From SG8-41 sp963699525 (GTDB lineage: Bacteria > Pseudomonadota > Gammaproteobacteria > Burkholderiales > SG8-41), in NCBI GenBank assembly GCA_963699525.1, contig CAVOUI010000007.1, positions 241,121-305,120 of the forward strand: DNA of 64,000 nucleotides, given 5' to 3'. A model generated the notes under the pieces. It saw only the letters and a list, made by a program, of their open reading frames with translations, had not been told where the DNA came from and did no database searches. The position numbers and the translations under genes are program-made. Positions 25,349 to 35,473 of this stretch are shown here, in pieces. Within the stretch, counting starts at the first letter, position 1. Each line of letters starts with the position of its first letter.

Positions 25349-26108
25349 GAAGGAAATCGCAGGCCTGCAGCTCGTCGAGCAGCTTGGTGTAGTCCTGGGC
25401 GCCGCGGCTCTCCGGCGCGTGCCCGAATACGCTGCGGCTGTGGAACGGGCTCTCCGCCAGGCTGACGTTTTCGGCGATGCGCGTCTCGCAGACCTCCAGG
25501 CCGAGGCGCTCCCTCAGCATCCGGTCGATAGCCCAGGACATCTTGCGCCGCGAATCGAAGCGCGTCAGCAGATAGCGGCGCTCGATCCGCTTCTTGAGCA
25601 CCTGCTCCAGGGCCTTCAACGTCCGCTCCGTCTGCAGGGCCCCCTTGATCGAGAGGTAGTCGGTGGAGATCGGCACCAGCACCCGGTCCGCCGCGAAGAC
25701 GCTGTTCAGCGACAGCACCCCCAGCATGGGACAGGCGTCCATGATGATCGGCCGGTCGGTGTTGAGGTTCTCCTTGAGGATGCCGTAGTTCAGGCGGTTG
25801 AGCGCGTTCGGCCCCCTGCCGAATTGCGTATCCACCTTGGCGAGGTCCAGGTGCGACGGGATGATCTTGAGTCCCCCGCCGGCGAATTTGATGAGTCCGG
25901 CGAGCGAGGCCCCGACGGCGTAATAGCCGTAGAGGCTGCGCTCGGGCGCGGTCACGGTGGCGTCGCAGATGGAGGTGAGGTGGGCCTGCGGATCGAGGTC
26001 GATCACCAGCGGATCGGCGCCGCGCCGGGCAAGCAACGCCGCGAGATTGAGCGCGGTGGTCGTCTTGCCGACGCCCCCTTTCTGATTGAAAACCGCCACC
26101 TTCGCCAC
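25344..26108 (-). CDS. ParA/MinD-family ATPase, orphan
   Basis: Deviant Walker A ATPase, 254 residues, that partitions DNA or positions other cargo. KVAVFNQKGGVGKTTTALNLA opens the protein; the A' motif is VIDLDPQAHLTS and the B region PIIMDACPMLGVLS. I choose the GTG at 26106-26108 because GGAGG lies 8 bases upstream and the P-loop follows directly; the frame is open to 26180. No parB or parS-like gene is adjacent, so it may place a protein complex or work as an orphan. The last residues and stop fall in the palindrome. Confidence 0.85.
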   Translation of the reverse strand: MAKVAVFNQKGGVGKTTTALNLAALLARRGADPLVIDLDPQAHLTSICDATVTAPERSLYGYYAVGASLAGLIKFAGGGLKIIPSHLDLAKVDTQFGRGPNALNRLNYGILKENLNTDRPIIMDACPMLGVLSLNSVFAADRVLVPISTDYLSIKGALQTERTLKALEQVLKKRIERRYLLTRFDSRRKMSWAIDRMLRERLGLEVCETRIAENVSLAESPFHSRSVFGHAPESRGAQDYTKLLDELQACDFLQ

Positions 26109-26239
26109 GGGGTTTCCTCCCCGATCAACGACTTGTGAGCGTAAACTAGCGCTCAGCCGGCTGGCAAGCGCATTCGTCACGTCCCTGCAGCCGGCTAGCG
26201 GTAGGGTGCCTGGTGAACACCAGGACTCCCGGGGGGAAG

Positions 26240-26752
26240 ATGGAGCTGATCCGGCCCGAAATGGAACGAGACGCTGCCGCGGTCCGTCGCGTGCACGAGA
26301 CCGCCTTTCCGACGACCGCGGAGGCGGATCTCGTCGAGCGCCTGCGCGCCAGCGGCAAGGCGGTCATCGAGCTGGTCGCCCTGGACGAGAGCGACATCGT
26401 CGGCCACATCCTGTTCAGCCCGGTCTTCCTCGAGCCCCGTGCCGGCACGGTGGGGCTCGGGCTCGCGCCGGTGGCCGTGATGCCGGACCACGAGAAGCAC
26501 GGGGTGGGCAGGCGCCTCATCCAGAACGGCCTTGCGGAGTGCCACCGGTGGGGCGCCGGTTTCGTCGTGGTGATCGGAGACCCTCCGTACTACGGCCGCT
26601 TCGGGTTCGAGCCGGCGGCGAAATACGGCCTGCGCAGCGAATATGACGCGGGCGACTCCTTCATGGTGTTCCGGCTCGATTCGGGCGCCCTCCCGCCCCC
26701 GGGGACGCTCGTGAAGTACGCCCGGGAATTTTCGGCCCCGCCGAAAACCTAG
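26240..26752 (+). CDS. GNAT-family N-acetyltransferase
   Basis: A 170-residue acetyl-CoA-dependent acyltransferase of the YhbS-like group. The acetyl-CoA loop is HEKHGVGRRLIQNGLAEC, preceded by the strand LGLAPVAVMP; VVVIGDPPYYGRFGFEPA is the characteristic string of this subgroup. The ATG at 26240 follows a purine-rich GGGGGAAG; the frame begins 9 codons earlier at 26213. Acceptor unknown. It converges on the ABC permease gene with 1 base between stops. Confidence 0.86.
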   Translation: MELIRPEMERDAAAVRRVHETAFPTTAEADLVERLRASGKAVIELVALDESDIVGHILFSPVFLEPRAGTVGLGLAPVAVMPDHEKHGVGRRLIQNGLAECHRWGAGFVVVIGDPPYYGRFGFEPAAKYGLRSEYDAGDSFMVFRLDSGALPPPGTLVKYAREFSAPPKT

Positions 26753-26753
26753 A

Positions 26754-28462
26754 TCAGCCGAAGAGCCCGCCGACGCGCGTTCCCGCGACGCGGTTGACGA
26801 CGAAGAGGCTCACCGCGCACAGCACGATCAGGATCACGCCGAGCGCGGCCGCCTGGCCGTGCGATCCCGCGATGTAGTAGGTGAAGATGCCGATGGGAAT
26901 CATTTCCCAGCCGCCCAGCGCGAGGAACAGGGTGGCGGACGCTTCCTGGATCGACATGATGAAGGAGAACATCGCGCCGACGAGGATGCCCTTCCACACC
27001 AGCGGCAGGGTGACATCCCGGAACGTCCGTCAGCTTGGTGGCGCCGACGTTCTCGGCCGCTTCCTCCATCGACTTGTGCACGAGCAGGAGCGACGAGTAG
27101 CTGCCGCGCACGGTGTAGGGCAGCCGGCGAACGGCAAGCACCAGCGGAAAGATGATCCACAGGCTGGTGAGCGCAACGTCGAGGCCCGGCAGCGGATAGT
27201 GAAAGGCGCGGATATACGCAATTCCGATCGCGGTGCCCGGAATGGCGAGGATCAGCGTGGTGAGCGCGTCCATCGCGCCGCGCCCCGGCGTCTGGGTCCG
27301 GCCCATGATCCACGCCATCGGCACCCCGATGACGAGGCAGATCAGCACGGCCAGCCCGCAAAACAGGAGCGAGTTGACGATGAACTTGGGCGTCTCGATG
27401 CTGACCTGCCTGAAATAGTCGAGGGTGTAATGGACCGGGAATGGCGTGAGCGCCCAGCCCTTGCCGACAGCGGCGAGCACCACCCCGACCTGGGGGATGG
27501 CGCACACGACGAGAAGCAGCACGAGAAGACCCACGGCGAGCCAGCGCTTGACCGGCCCGAGCCGTCGGCGCTCCACCTTTGAATAGGCGAGCGAGCTGTA
27601 GTCCTTGATCGCCACGTAATGGCGCGCCACCAGCACGAACACGATGGCGAGCAGGACGAGCAGCGCCGAGATCACGATGCCCATGCGGAAGATGCGCCGG
27701 TCGACGAACTGCACGATGTTGAGGTAGGCCTGCACGGCAAGGAGGTCCTGCACGCCGACGACGAGCGGCGTGACGAAGTCGGCGAAGGTCCAGATGAAGA
27801 CGAGCAGCGCGCCGGAAACGTAGCCGGGGGTGGTGAGCGGAAGCGTGACGTCCCAGAAGCGCCGCCATCCCCCGGCGCCCATGCCCTGCGCGGCCTCCTC
27901 CAGCGACGGATCCACCTTGGACATCGAATCGAGGATGGAGAGCGTCATCAGGGGAAACAGGTGCACGGTTTCGACCAGCAGCACGCCGTGCATCCCGTAC
28001 ATGAAGTTAATCGGGGTCGTCATGCCGAACCAGTCGTGAAGGAAAACGTTCACCGTGCCGGCGCGGCCGAGGATGAAGACGAAGCCCAGGACGCCGACCA
28101 GCGGTGGCAGGATCATCGGCAGCATCGTGAGATACGCGAAGAGATTCCGGTAGGGAAACTCGTAGCGGATGATGAGAAACGCGACCGCGATCCCGATCAC
28201 CGAGGTCGTGACGACCGCGGCGGCGCCCAGCAGCAGCGAGTTCCAGAGCGAGCGCAGGTAGAAATGGTCGGTGAAGAACTCGTAGAAGTTCGCGATCGTG
28301 AACTGGCCGGCCTCGTTGGTGATGGCGTCGTAGAAGATCCGCAGCAACGGGTAGAGCACGAAGAGAATGAGAAACGTCCAGATCAGCGCGAAACCGACCA
28401 GGGAAATCGCCGGGATGCGCGGCCCTCTGACCGCGATGACGGCTGACTGTGTGGTGGACCAT
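26754..28462 (-). CDS. Iron-type (AfuB/SfuB-like) ABC permease, two frameshifts
   Basis: Large double-domain inner-membrane permease, about 569 residues and 12 helices, of the SfuB/AfuB family. The main frame covers GQFTIANFYEFF through GATKLT. Near 27026 one extra base shifts the frame, and the last helices (WKGILVGAMFSFIMSIQEAS, IFTYYIAGS) read in the new frame to 26754. The first helix (ISLVGFALIWTFLILFVLYP) lies upstream of the first in-frame start (GTG 28359), while a well-placed ATG at 28462 is in another frame, so a second indel near the N-terminus is likely. Partner of the ATPase 5 bases upstream. Confidence 0.82.
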
Positions 28463-28467
28463 GCGGG

Positions 28468-29544
28468 TCAATCCGCCGGGATCGCCAGCGTGCTGGCAAC
28501 CGGGCAGCTCAGGGTGACCGGCTTGCCCATCGGCAGCTGCTCGTGGTGCCACGGGTCGCCGACATCGGCCTTGAAGGTGACGCCATTGCCGAGATCGACG
28601 TCGTAGCGCAGCGTGTTGCCGAGATACGCGGCAAAGGAGATCTTTCCCTTGAGGCGATTGCGCTCGCCGCCGGACTCACCATCCACCGCGGCGTTCTCGG
28701 GACGTATGCAGATCACGCACCGGTCGCCTGCGCGCAGCCGTTCGTCGTAGATCGCGGATATCTCGCCCACCGCGGTTTCGACGCGCACGGTCCGGAGGGG
28801 GCCCTCGATGGCCCGCACCGTGCCGTCGACGAGATTGTTGATGCCGATGAAATCGGCGACAAAACGGTTGGCCGGCCGCTCGTACAGCGCCTTGGGTGGC
28901 CCGATCTGGAACACCTTCCCCTGATTGAAGACCGCGATGCGGTCAGACAGCGTCAGCGCCTCCTCCTGGTCATGGGTCACGTAGATCGTGGTGATGCCGA
29001 GCTCCTTCTGGAGCTTGCGGATCTCGGCGCGCACCTGCACGCGGATCTTGGCGTCGAGGTTGGAGAGCGGCTCGTCGAGCAGCAGGATCTTGGGATTCAG
29101 CACGAGCGCGCGGGCGAGCGCGACTCGCTGCTGCTGGCCGCCCGAGAGCTGGCCCGGATAGCGGTCGCCGAGGCCGCTCAATTTCACCTTGTCGAGCACG
29201 CCACGGACCCGATCGGCGATCTCGGACGAGGGGATCTTGCGCAGCTTGAGCCCGTAGGAGACGTTTTCCGAGACCGTCATGTGCGGCCACAGGGCGTAGT
29301 TCTGGAACACCATGCCGATGCCGCGCTCGTGCGGGGGCACCGCGTTGACCACGCGGTCGTCGAATCGGATTTCGCCCCCGTCGGGGGCGTAAAAACCCGC
29401 GATCAGCCTCAGCAGCGTGGTCTTGCCGCACCCCGAGGGCCCGAGGAGGGTGAAGAGCTCCCCCTCCTCGATCGAGAGATTGACCTCGCTGACAACCGCC
29501 AGCGGCCCGAAGCGCTTCGTGAGGTTCGCGACCGAAATGCGCAC
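28468..29544 (-). CDS. Iron/putrescine-type ABC transporter ATPase with TOBE domain
   Basis: A 358-residue ATPase of the FbpC/PotA class. The nucleotide-binding half has Walker A LLGPSGCGKTTLLRLIAGF, MVFQNYALWPHM, signature LSGGQQQRVALARAL, Walker B ILLLDEPLSNLD and switch VTHDQEEAL. The last ~120 residues form a TOBE regulatory domain (VICIRPENAAV). It lies between its receptor and permease genes on the same strand. The substrate is probably ferric iron, a phosphonate or a polyamine; the sequence does not decide. Confidence 0.93.
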   Translation of the reverse strand: MRISVANLTKRFGPLAVVSEVNLSIEEGELFTLLGPSGCGKTTLLRLIAGFYAPDGGEIRFDDRVVNAVPPHERGIGMVFQNYALWPHMTVSENVSYGLKLRKIPSSEIADRVRGVLDKVKLSGLGDRYPGQLSGGQQQRVALARALVLNPKILLLDEPLSNLDAKIRVQVRAEIRKLQKELGITTIYVTHDQEEALTLSDRIAVFNQGKVFQIGPPKALYERPANRFVADFIGINNLVDGTVRAIEGPLRTVRVETAVGEISAIYDERLRAGDRCVICIRPENAAVDGESGGERNRLKGKISFAAYLGNTLRYDVDLGNGVTFKADVGDPWHHEQLPMGKPVTLSCPVASTLAIPAD

Positions 29545-29574
29545 GTGGCTTCAGTCCGGCGGCTGGGTCGCCAG

Positions 29575-30697
29575 CTATTTCTTCTTCAGCTGCTCCGCGA
29601 CGGATTCGATGTCCTTGCGATACTGCGAGTTGACCGCTTCGTAGCGCTTCTGGGCAACGTCGTCGTCGTAGATGTTGACGACCTCGATGTCAAAGTAGGA
29701 GCGCATGCCGCCGGTGAACTCGACGGCCATTTCCGCTTGCGAGCCCGGCTTGCCCTGCACCTTGTACTTGGGCGTGATCGGGAATACGCCCCGCTCCATC
29801 GCCATCCGCTGCCCCCGCTCCGAGAGCAGGTACTCGATGAACGCGCGCGCCGCACGGGGATGCCTGGCGCCCGCGATGACGGCGATCGGCTCCGGCGTGA
29901 TCCACGCGGTCTTCGGCGCCGCGAACTTGATCTCGTAGCCGGCGAGGCGGTCCTCGAATGCCATGTAGCTCGGCACCGCGAACCCCGCCGCGAACTCGCC
30001 TCGCGCCACGACCGATGGCACGTCACGGCTGCGCGCGGTGAAAATCCCCGTGTTCCCCGCGAGGCGCTTCAGCCACGTCCAGCCCTTCTCGTCACCGTCG
30101 CGCTGGAGGATCACCTCGTAGGTCGCGTGGCTGCTGGAGGAGCGCGTCGGCGCGCATTGCGCGACGTTGCCCTTCAGCCCGGGATGCAGCAGATCGTCCC
30201 AGTCCTTGGGCTCCGGGACGCCGAGGCGGGCGAGCAGCTTCGGGTGGTAGACCAGGCCGTACGGCTCGAGAACCGTGCCGGTCCAGAAGCCGTTGGGGTC
30301 CTTGAGGGGGATGGGCTTCGGCTTGCCGATGCTCGCCGGAATCGCGTCCATCACAGCCTTCGGCAAGTCCAGCTTGGCGAGCAGCTTCTGCTCTGCGAGC
30401 TTGTCGAAGAGCGCGCTCTCGCCACCCCAGAAGATGTCGGCGTCGGGCCGGCCCTTCCACTCGACGATGCGCCCGTAGGCCACCGGCGTTCCGGCCGCGA
30501 GGGAGCTCGTCTTGACCGCGATATTCCATCGTTCCTTGGCGTATTTTGCAAAATCCGCCAGCGCCGGGTCGGTGAGCGTCCTGCGCGACCGGCGTAATGA
30601 GCACGAGCTCGTTCTCGATGGCCTGGGCGGCTGCGGATCCGGCACATGCAAGAAGCAGCGCGAACGCAGCACCGACCGCTTTGATAATCCTGTTCAT
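29575..30697 (-). CDS. ABC transporter substrate-binding protein (AfuA-like), frameshifted
   Basis: Periplasmic receptor of the downstream ATPase-permease pair. The signal peptide (MNRIIKAVGAAFALLLACAG then SAAAQA) and the first strand ELVLITPVAQ read from 30697. Near 30581 an extra base shifts the frame, and the mature protein continues TLTDPALADFAKYAKERWN, DADIFWGGESALFDKL and GTVLEPYGLVYHPKLLARLG to 29575. The span is one over a multiple of three; about 373 residues. Extracellular solute-binding family 1 of the ferric/2-aminoethylphosphonate type; ligand uncertain. It is the first gene of the operon. Confidence 0.85.
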
Positions 30698-30777
30698 GGC
30701 TTCCTCCTTGAGTTGCGGGGAAATCGAAACCGCTTCCCGCTATGATGCACCGGACCCGGCGGGGAGTATGACGCAGA

Positions 30778-31802
30778 TCAAGCTCCCGGCATCCGACCTG
30801 ACGGGCGGTGACCTGGTCGTAATGGTAGGGATGCGCGAGCAATCGCGCAACGGCCTCCTCGACGCCGGCGCCGTGGTTCAGGACCTGGTCCACCGCCTGC
30901 GTGATCGGCATGTCCACATCATGGCGGCGAGCGAGCGCCGCGACCGACTCGGCGGAATGGACGCCCTCCTGGACCGTCACCCGCTCGCGCAGGACATCCG
31001 GGAGTTTTCTGCCCTCGCCGAGCGCAATGCCGAGCGAGGTATTGCGCGATTTCGCGCTGTTGCAGCTCAGGTTGAGGTCGCCCGCTCCCGAGAGCCCCAT
31101 GAACGTCTCCACCCGCGCGCCCATCGCGACGCCCAGGCGCGCCATCTCGGCGAGTCCGCGCGCAAACAGCGTTGCGCGCGTGCTCTCGCCCAGTTGCCTC
31201 CCCATTGCCGCGCCGCAGGCGATGGCGATGACGTTCTTCAGCGCTCCACCGATGAGGGCACCGATGACGTCGTCCGAGACATAGGTGCGGAAGCGCGGTG
31301 TCCCGATCGCCCGCGCGAGCCGTTCACCGATTTCGCGGTCGGCGCAGGCGAGAGTCACGCCGACCGGGCTGTCCACTGCGATGTCGTGCGCGAAGGACGG
31401 GCCGGACAGGACCGCTACCGGCGTGCCCGGAAGCGTTTCGGCGATGACCTGCGACATCAGGGCACAGCTTCCGCGCTCGACGCCCTTCGAGCACGTAACC
31501 ACCGGCACCCCTCGGCCGAGACGGGGGCGCAGCTCACTCGTGACGGCGCGCATGTGCTGCGCCGGCGGAGCGAGGAGGAGGAAGTCGGCCTCTTTGACGG
31601 CCGCAGCAAGATCGTGGGTGGCCCTTATGCCCGGCACGAGGGCAATGCCCGGAAGGAATACCGGGTTCACCGCGTCGCGATTGATCGAAGCCGCGACCTC
31701 GGGTTCGCGCGCCCAGATAACGGCCTCGTGCCCCGAACGCCGCACCACGCACGCCATCGCCGTCCCGAAGGCCCCTCCTCCAATCACCCCGATCCGTGCC
31801 AC
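30778..31802 (-). CDS. gpsA: Glycerol-3-phosphate dehydrogenase [NAD(P)+] GpsA, 3' end uncertain
   Basis: Makes sn-glycerol 3-phosphate for phospholipids. Starting at GTG 31802, ARIGVIGGGAFGTAMA is the NAD site; LLLAPPAQHMR, VTCSKGVERGS, VLSGPSFAHDIA and the catalytic Lys in GGALKNVIAIACG follow, with GLSGAGDLNLSC and QEGVHSAESVAALA. The frame passes the normal family end (about VARLLAHP, 30832) and runs into the next gene, so an indel near the 3' end is likely; the stop I give (30778) is in the neighbouring frame and gives the usual ~340 residues. It begins 5 bases after glpK: a glycerol-phosphate unit. Confidence 0.87.
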
Positions 31803-31807
31803 GCCTG

Positions 31808-33298
31808 TTATTCCTCCGCCCAGTTCTTCGAGCGCTCCACGGCTCGCCACCATTTTCCCATCAACTCCTGCGCCCGCGCGCGCTCCATCCGCGGCTCGAA
31901 GCGGCGCTCCACCTGCCACTGCGCGGCGAGTTCCTCCGAGCTCTTCCAATAGCCCACCGCCAGGCCCGCCAGGTACGCCGCGCCCAGGGCGGTCGTCTCC
32001 GTGACGCGGGGCCGCACCACGGGCACGCCGAGAATATCGGCCTGGAACTGCATCAGCGTGTCGTTGCGGGCCGCGCCGCCGTCTACCCGCAGTTCCTTCA
32101 GGCCGATGCCGGAGTCGCTCTGCATCGCGGCCAGCACGTCGGCAGTCTGGTAGGCGATCGCCTCGAGGGCGGCGCGCGCGATATGGCCGGCGGAAGTGCC
32201 GCGCGTCAGCCCGATGATTGCCCCGCGCGCGTACGCATCCCAGTGCGGGCTGCCGAGGCCGGCGAATGCGGGTACGAAATAGATGCCGCCGTTGTCGGGC
32301 ACGCTCGTGGCCAGCGCCTCGACATCCCCCGAATCCCGGATGATGCCGAGCCCGTCGCGCAGCCACTGCACCACGGCACCGGCGACGAAGACACTGCCCT
32401 CGAGCGCGTACTCGCGCGCAGAGCCGGTCCCGCATGCCGCTGCCGTCAGCAGCTTGTTGCGCGAGCGCGCGGGCGTCGTGCCCGTGTGCATCAGCATGAA
32501 GCAGCCCGTGCCGTAGGTATTCTTGATCATGCCCGGCGCGACGCAGCGCTGCCCGAACAGGGCCGCCTGCTGGTCGCCGGCGATCCCTGCAATCGGGATG
32601 CGCGCGGCGAGCGCGCCCCCCGCCGTCCTGGCCGCAAGGCCGCTCGACGGGCGCACCTCCGGAAGCGCGGCGCGGGGGACCCGGAAGATCTCGAGCAGCT
32701 CCTCGTCCCACGACCCGGCGTGGATGTCGTAGAGCAAGGTGCGCGAAGCGTTCGTCACGTCGGTCACATGCGCCGCGCCGCCCGACAGCTTCCAGACGAG
32801 CCAGCTGTCCACGGTGCCAAACGCGAGCCGGCCGCCCTCGGCGGCGGCGCGCGCGCCCGGCACGTTGTCGAGGATCCACGCCAGCTTGGTGCCGGAAAAA
32901 TAGGGGTCCAGTACGAGCCCGGTCTTCTCGGTCACGCGCGCTTCCAGACCGCGCGCCTTCAAGGCATCGCACTCCGCCGCCGTGCGGCGGTCCTGCCACA
33001 CGATCGCGTTGCACAGGGGACGCCCGCTGGCGCGCTCCCACACCACCGTGGTCTCGCGCTGGTTCGTGATGCCAATGGCCGCCACGTCGCGGCCCTGGAT
33101 GCCGGCGCGCGCCAGCGCCTCGTGGGCCACCGCGATCTGGGTCACCCAGATCTCCTCGGGATCGTGCTCGACCCAGCCGGGCCGCGGGAACACCTGGGTG
33201 AACTCCTTCTGCGCCACCGCCCGGATCGCGCCTGCGGCGTCAAAGACGATGGCGCGCGAGCTGGTGGTGCCCTGGTCGAGGGCGAGTATGACGCTCAT
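31808..33298 (-). CDS. glpK: Glycerol kinase
   Basis: Phosphorylates glycerol to sn-glycerol 3-phosphate in the cytoplasm. The FGGY-family landmarks are LALDQGTTSSRAIVFD, GITNQRETTVVW, GDQQAALFGQ, KNTYGTGCFML and the C-terminal VDGGAARNDTLMQFQADILG. At 496 residues it is standard. gpsA follows 5 bases later on the same strand, so the two enzymes that make glycerol 3-phosphate by alternative routes are in one unit; no glpF or glpD is present. Confidence 0.95.
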   Translation of the reverse strand: MSVILALDQGTTSSRAIVFDAAGAIRAVAQKEFTQVFPRPGWVEHDPEEIWVTQIAVAHEALARAGIQGRDVAAIGITNQRETTVVWERASGRPLCNAIVWQDRRTAAECDALKARGLEARVTEKTGLVLDPYFSGTKLAWILDNVPGARAAAEGGRLAFGTVDSWLVWKLSGGAAHVTDVTNASRTLLYDIHAGSWDEELLEIFRVPRAALPEVRPSSGLAARTAGGALAARIPIAGIAGDQQAALFGQRCVAPGMIKNTYGTGCFMLMHTGTTPARSRNKLLTAAACGTGSAREYALEGSVFVAGAVVQWLRDGLGIIRDSGDVEALATSVPDNGGIYFVPAFAGLGSPHWDAYARGAIIGLTRGTSAGHIARAALEAIAYQTADVLAAMQSDSGIGLKELRVDGGAARNDTLMQFQADILGVPVVRPRVTETTALGAAYLAGLAVGYWKSSEELAAQWQVERRFEPRMERARAQELMGKWWRAVERSKNWAEE

Positions 33299-33447
33299 TT
33301 GAACTGTCTTTCTTGCCCTATTGTGTCAAAGTTGAGGCCCGGCCAGCGGCCCTTTATTGTGTGCGGCAATACCGCTAGAATGATCCTGGCATTCCAGCAA
33401 TTGATCGGCTCGTTCCAGGGTTCGGGCGCAGCCAGGGAGAGTAGTAA

Positions 33448-33585
33448 ATGCTTTTCTATGCCTTCTACGCCATCGCGGCGATCATCCTGATCCTGCACTT
33501 CACCGGCTGGCTCAAGCGCAACAATCTCGAGTGGCTGGTACTGGTGCTGGCGCTGGCGACCTTCCCCGCCGTCATCTTCCTTTAG
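33448..33585 (+). CDS. Tiny two-helix membrane protein
   Basis: A 45-residue protein with ATG at 33448 and a Shine-Dalgarno-like AGGGAGAG about 7-14 bases upstream. It consists of two hydrophobic helices, MLFYAFYAIAAIILILHF and EWLVLVLALATFPAVIF, joined by a short polar hairpin GWLKRNNL. The loop is basic, so it should face the cytoplasm by the positive-inside rule. It stands alone between the divergent glpK and convergent MFS genes. I do not recognise a family. Two compact helices with a good ribosome-binding site suggest a real small membrane protein rather than a chance frame. Confidence 0.6.
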   Translation: MLFYAFYAIAAIILILHFTGWLKRNNLEWLVLVLALATFPAVIFL

Positions 33586-33699
33586 GCAAACCGCGCGCGC
33601 TGAGCGGCGCTACGCGTCCGCGCCAGCCAGCGCAGTCCATCCGGGCCGCCCGGCTCCGGCTACCGTGATTGCGACAGCAGGCATTGCGCCGGCCTTCGA

Positions 33700-34926
33700 T
33701 CATCGAGCCGCTGATGTCTGCCGCTCACGCGGGTGCGCGAGCGCGAGAAGACCCAGCGCCGCCACCCCCGCCACGACCATGAGCCAGAGCGTCCCGCTGT
33801 ACGAGCCGACGATCCCGTGCGTCAGCGTGAACACGGGCGGCCCCAGCATCACTCCGCCGAAGACGAAGAACGACATGCCGCCCGCCGCGAGGCTGATCAT
33901 GCCGGGGGCGCTCAGCCGCACGCACTCCGCATGGACGATACCGTTCCAGCCCACGCAGCTCGCGCCCAGCAGGAAGAACAGGAGGTAGACCACCGGCTTC
34001 GGCCAGCTCGCCTCGAGCAGGATGAGCGCGACCGAGCACGCAATCATGAGCACGCAGATGAGCGTGAGCACCGCGAGGCCGCTGCGCAGGCGGTCGGCGA
34101 GCCATCCCCAGGGTATGCGAGTCGTCGCGCCTCCCACCTGGGCAACGGACAGCATGATCCCGGCCTCGACCAGGCCGTAGCCACCCTCGGCGACAAGGTA
34201 GACCACGGTGAAAGTCAGCAGGATGCGCTGGACGCTCGAGAACAGCACCGCGGTGAGCGCGACCCAGCGCAGTGTCTTCTGCCGCCACACGAGCGGCACG
34301 CCGCCGAACGGAGTGCTCTTCAGGCTCCCCGCGGGCCCACGGTCGCTGTCCCAGGCAACGCGTGCGCGCCCGGCGAGCAGCAGCGTCGTCACGCCCACCG
34401 CTGCGATCATCGCGAGCGACCAGCGCCAGCCCACCGTCACCGCGAGCACAGGCGCCGCCACCGCCACAATTACCCCGCCGAGCGGCACGCCCGTCTGCTT
34501 GATCGAGAACAGGAGATTGCGGCGTTCGGGCGACGTGTGGCGGGCGAGCAGGTAAGACGCCGCGGGGGCAGCGAATCCCATGCCGGTCCCGATGAAAAGC
34601 GACCCCAGCGCGATGAAACCGACGTGCGGCAGCGCCAGCAGCCCCACGCCTATTACGGCCGAGACCATGCTGATCTGCGTCGTGCGCGCGGCGCCCCGGC
34701 GCAGCACGACGATCCCGCCGTAGACGGAGGCGACCGCGGCCGCGCCGAAAGTCAGTCCCACGTGGTAGCCGACCAGGACGGGCGCGACCCCCAGCGATTC
34801 GGCGACCTTGGGCGCGATGGTGGAGAGGACGATGTTCGACATCGCGACCACCATCTGCGCGGCGGTCGTCACCAGCACCACGTACCATCCCGGGACGGAA
34901 GCTGCGGCCATCGGGCATTTTGACAT
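33700..34926 (-). CDS. MFS transporter
   Basis: Major facilitator superfamily protein, 408 residues with 12 predicted helices. Helix 1 is VPGWYVVLVTTAAQMVVAMS; the family loop 2-3 motif appears as GGIVVLRRGAARTTQ and the repeat in the second half as WGWLADRLRSG. A helix pair with IGTGMGFAAPAASYLLA is typical of the CynX/OFA-like drug and anion groups. The ATG at 34926 is preferred; a longer open frame upstream lacks membrane helices. It starts 30 bases from the divergent dioxygenase-like gene. Substrate unknown. Confidence 0.87.
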   Translation of the reverse strand: MSKCPMAAASVPGWYVVLVTTAAQMVVAMSNIVLSTIAPKVAESLGVAPVLVGYHVGLTFGAAAVASVYGGIVVLRRGAARTTQISMVSAVIGVGLLALPHVGFIALGSLFIGTGMGFAAPAASYLLARHTSPERRNLLFSIKQTGVPLGGVIVAVAAPVLAVTVGWRWSLAMIAAVGVTTLLLAGRARVAWDSDRGPAGSLKSTPFGGVPLVWRQKTLRWVALTAVLFSSVQRILLTFTVVYLVAEGGYGLVEAGIMLSVAQVGGATTRIPWGWLADRLRSGLAVLTLICVLMIACSVALILLEASWPKPVVYLLFFLLGASCVGWNGIVHAECVRLSAPGMISLAAGGMSFFVFGGVMLGPPVFTLTHGIVGSYSGTLWLMVVAGVAALGLLALAHPRERQTSAAR

Positions 34927-34956
34927 GCCACCGCTGCGTTCATAGAATTCGCCGCA

Positions 34957-35463
34957 GTGAACACCGTGCCGCCGCAACTGCAGCGCCTCGCGGATCGCAT
35001 CGGCCACGCGGCGGAGCTCGCGCCGGAGGCTATGGCGATTGAGGTGAAAGCGGCGCTGCGGGACGCGACGGCCACGCCCGACTGGCTGCCCGCGGATCGC
35101 AGACGGGCGAGCCATGAGAATTACGCGCGGCACCTGCTCTACGGCGATCCGTCCGGCCGCTTTTCGATACTTTCCCTCGTCTGGGACCGTGCCCAGATGA
35201 GTCCGATCCATGCCCATCACTGCTGGTGCGCCGTCGGCGTCTACCGGGGGATGCTGACCGAAACTTATTACCGCGAAGCCGGGGCCGGAGATCGACCGAT
35301 GGAGATGGGCAGCACCCGCCATGCCGCGGGCGCGTCCATCTTCGACCCCGGCTCGGGCATCCACCGCCTGGCCAATGTCAGCGGCGTGCTCGCGGTCTCG
35401 CTTCACGTTTACGGGGTGGGCGCGGACCGCGTCGCGACGGGCGTCAACCGCATCTATGCGTAA
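34957..35463 (+). CDS. Cysteine dioxygenase-like cupin protein
   Basis: Non-haem iron thiol dioxygenase of the CDO_I family, 168 residues. The iron ligands appear as SPIHAHHCWCAVGVYRG (two His of the first cupin motif) and the later IHRLANVS plus HVYG. Bacterial relatives oxidise cysteine or 3-mercaptopropionate to the sulfinate. The start is GTG 34957. It faces away from the MFS gene, whose product might export or import the substrate; that link is only positional. Confidence 0.85.
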   Translation: MNTVPPQLQRLADRIGHAAELAPEAMAIEVKAALRDATATPDWLPADRRRASHENYARHLLYGDPSGRFSILSLVWDRAQMSPIHAHHCWCAVGVYRGMLTETYYREAGAGDRPMEMGSTRHAAGASIFDPGSGIHRLANVSGVLAVSLHVYGVGADRVATGVNRIYA

Positions 35464-35473
35464 TCGCTGAGTT

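Noticed and set aside
25344..26108. ParA gene as a sign of an integrated plasmid
   Set aside because: No parB, rep, relaxase or mobility genes, and the surrounding genes are ordinary chromosomal ones.
30351..33041. An 896-codon minus-strand open frame
   Set aside because: It joins a shadow of glpK, the true gpsA sequence and a shadow of the ABC receptor. Only the gpsA part is coding.
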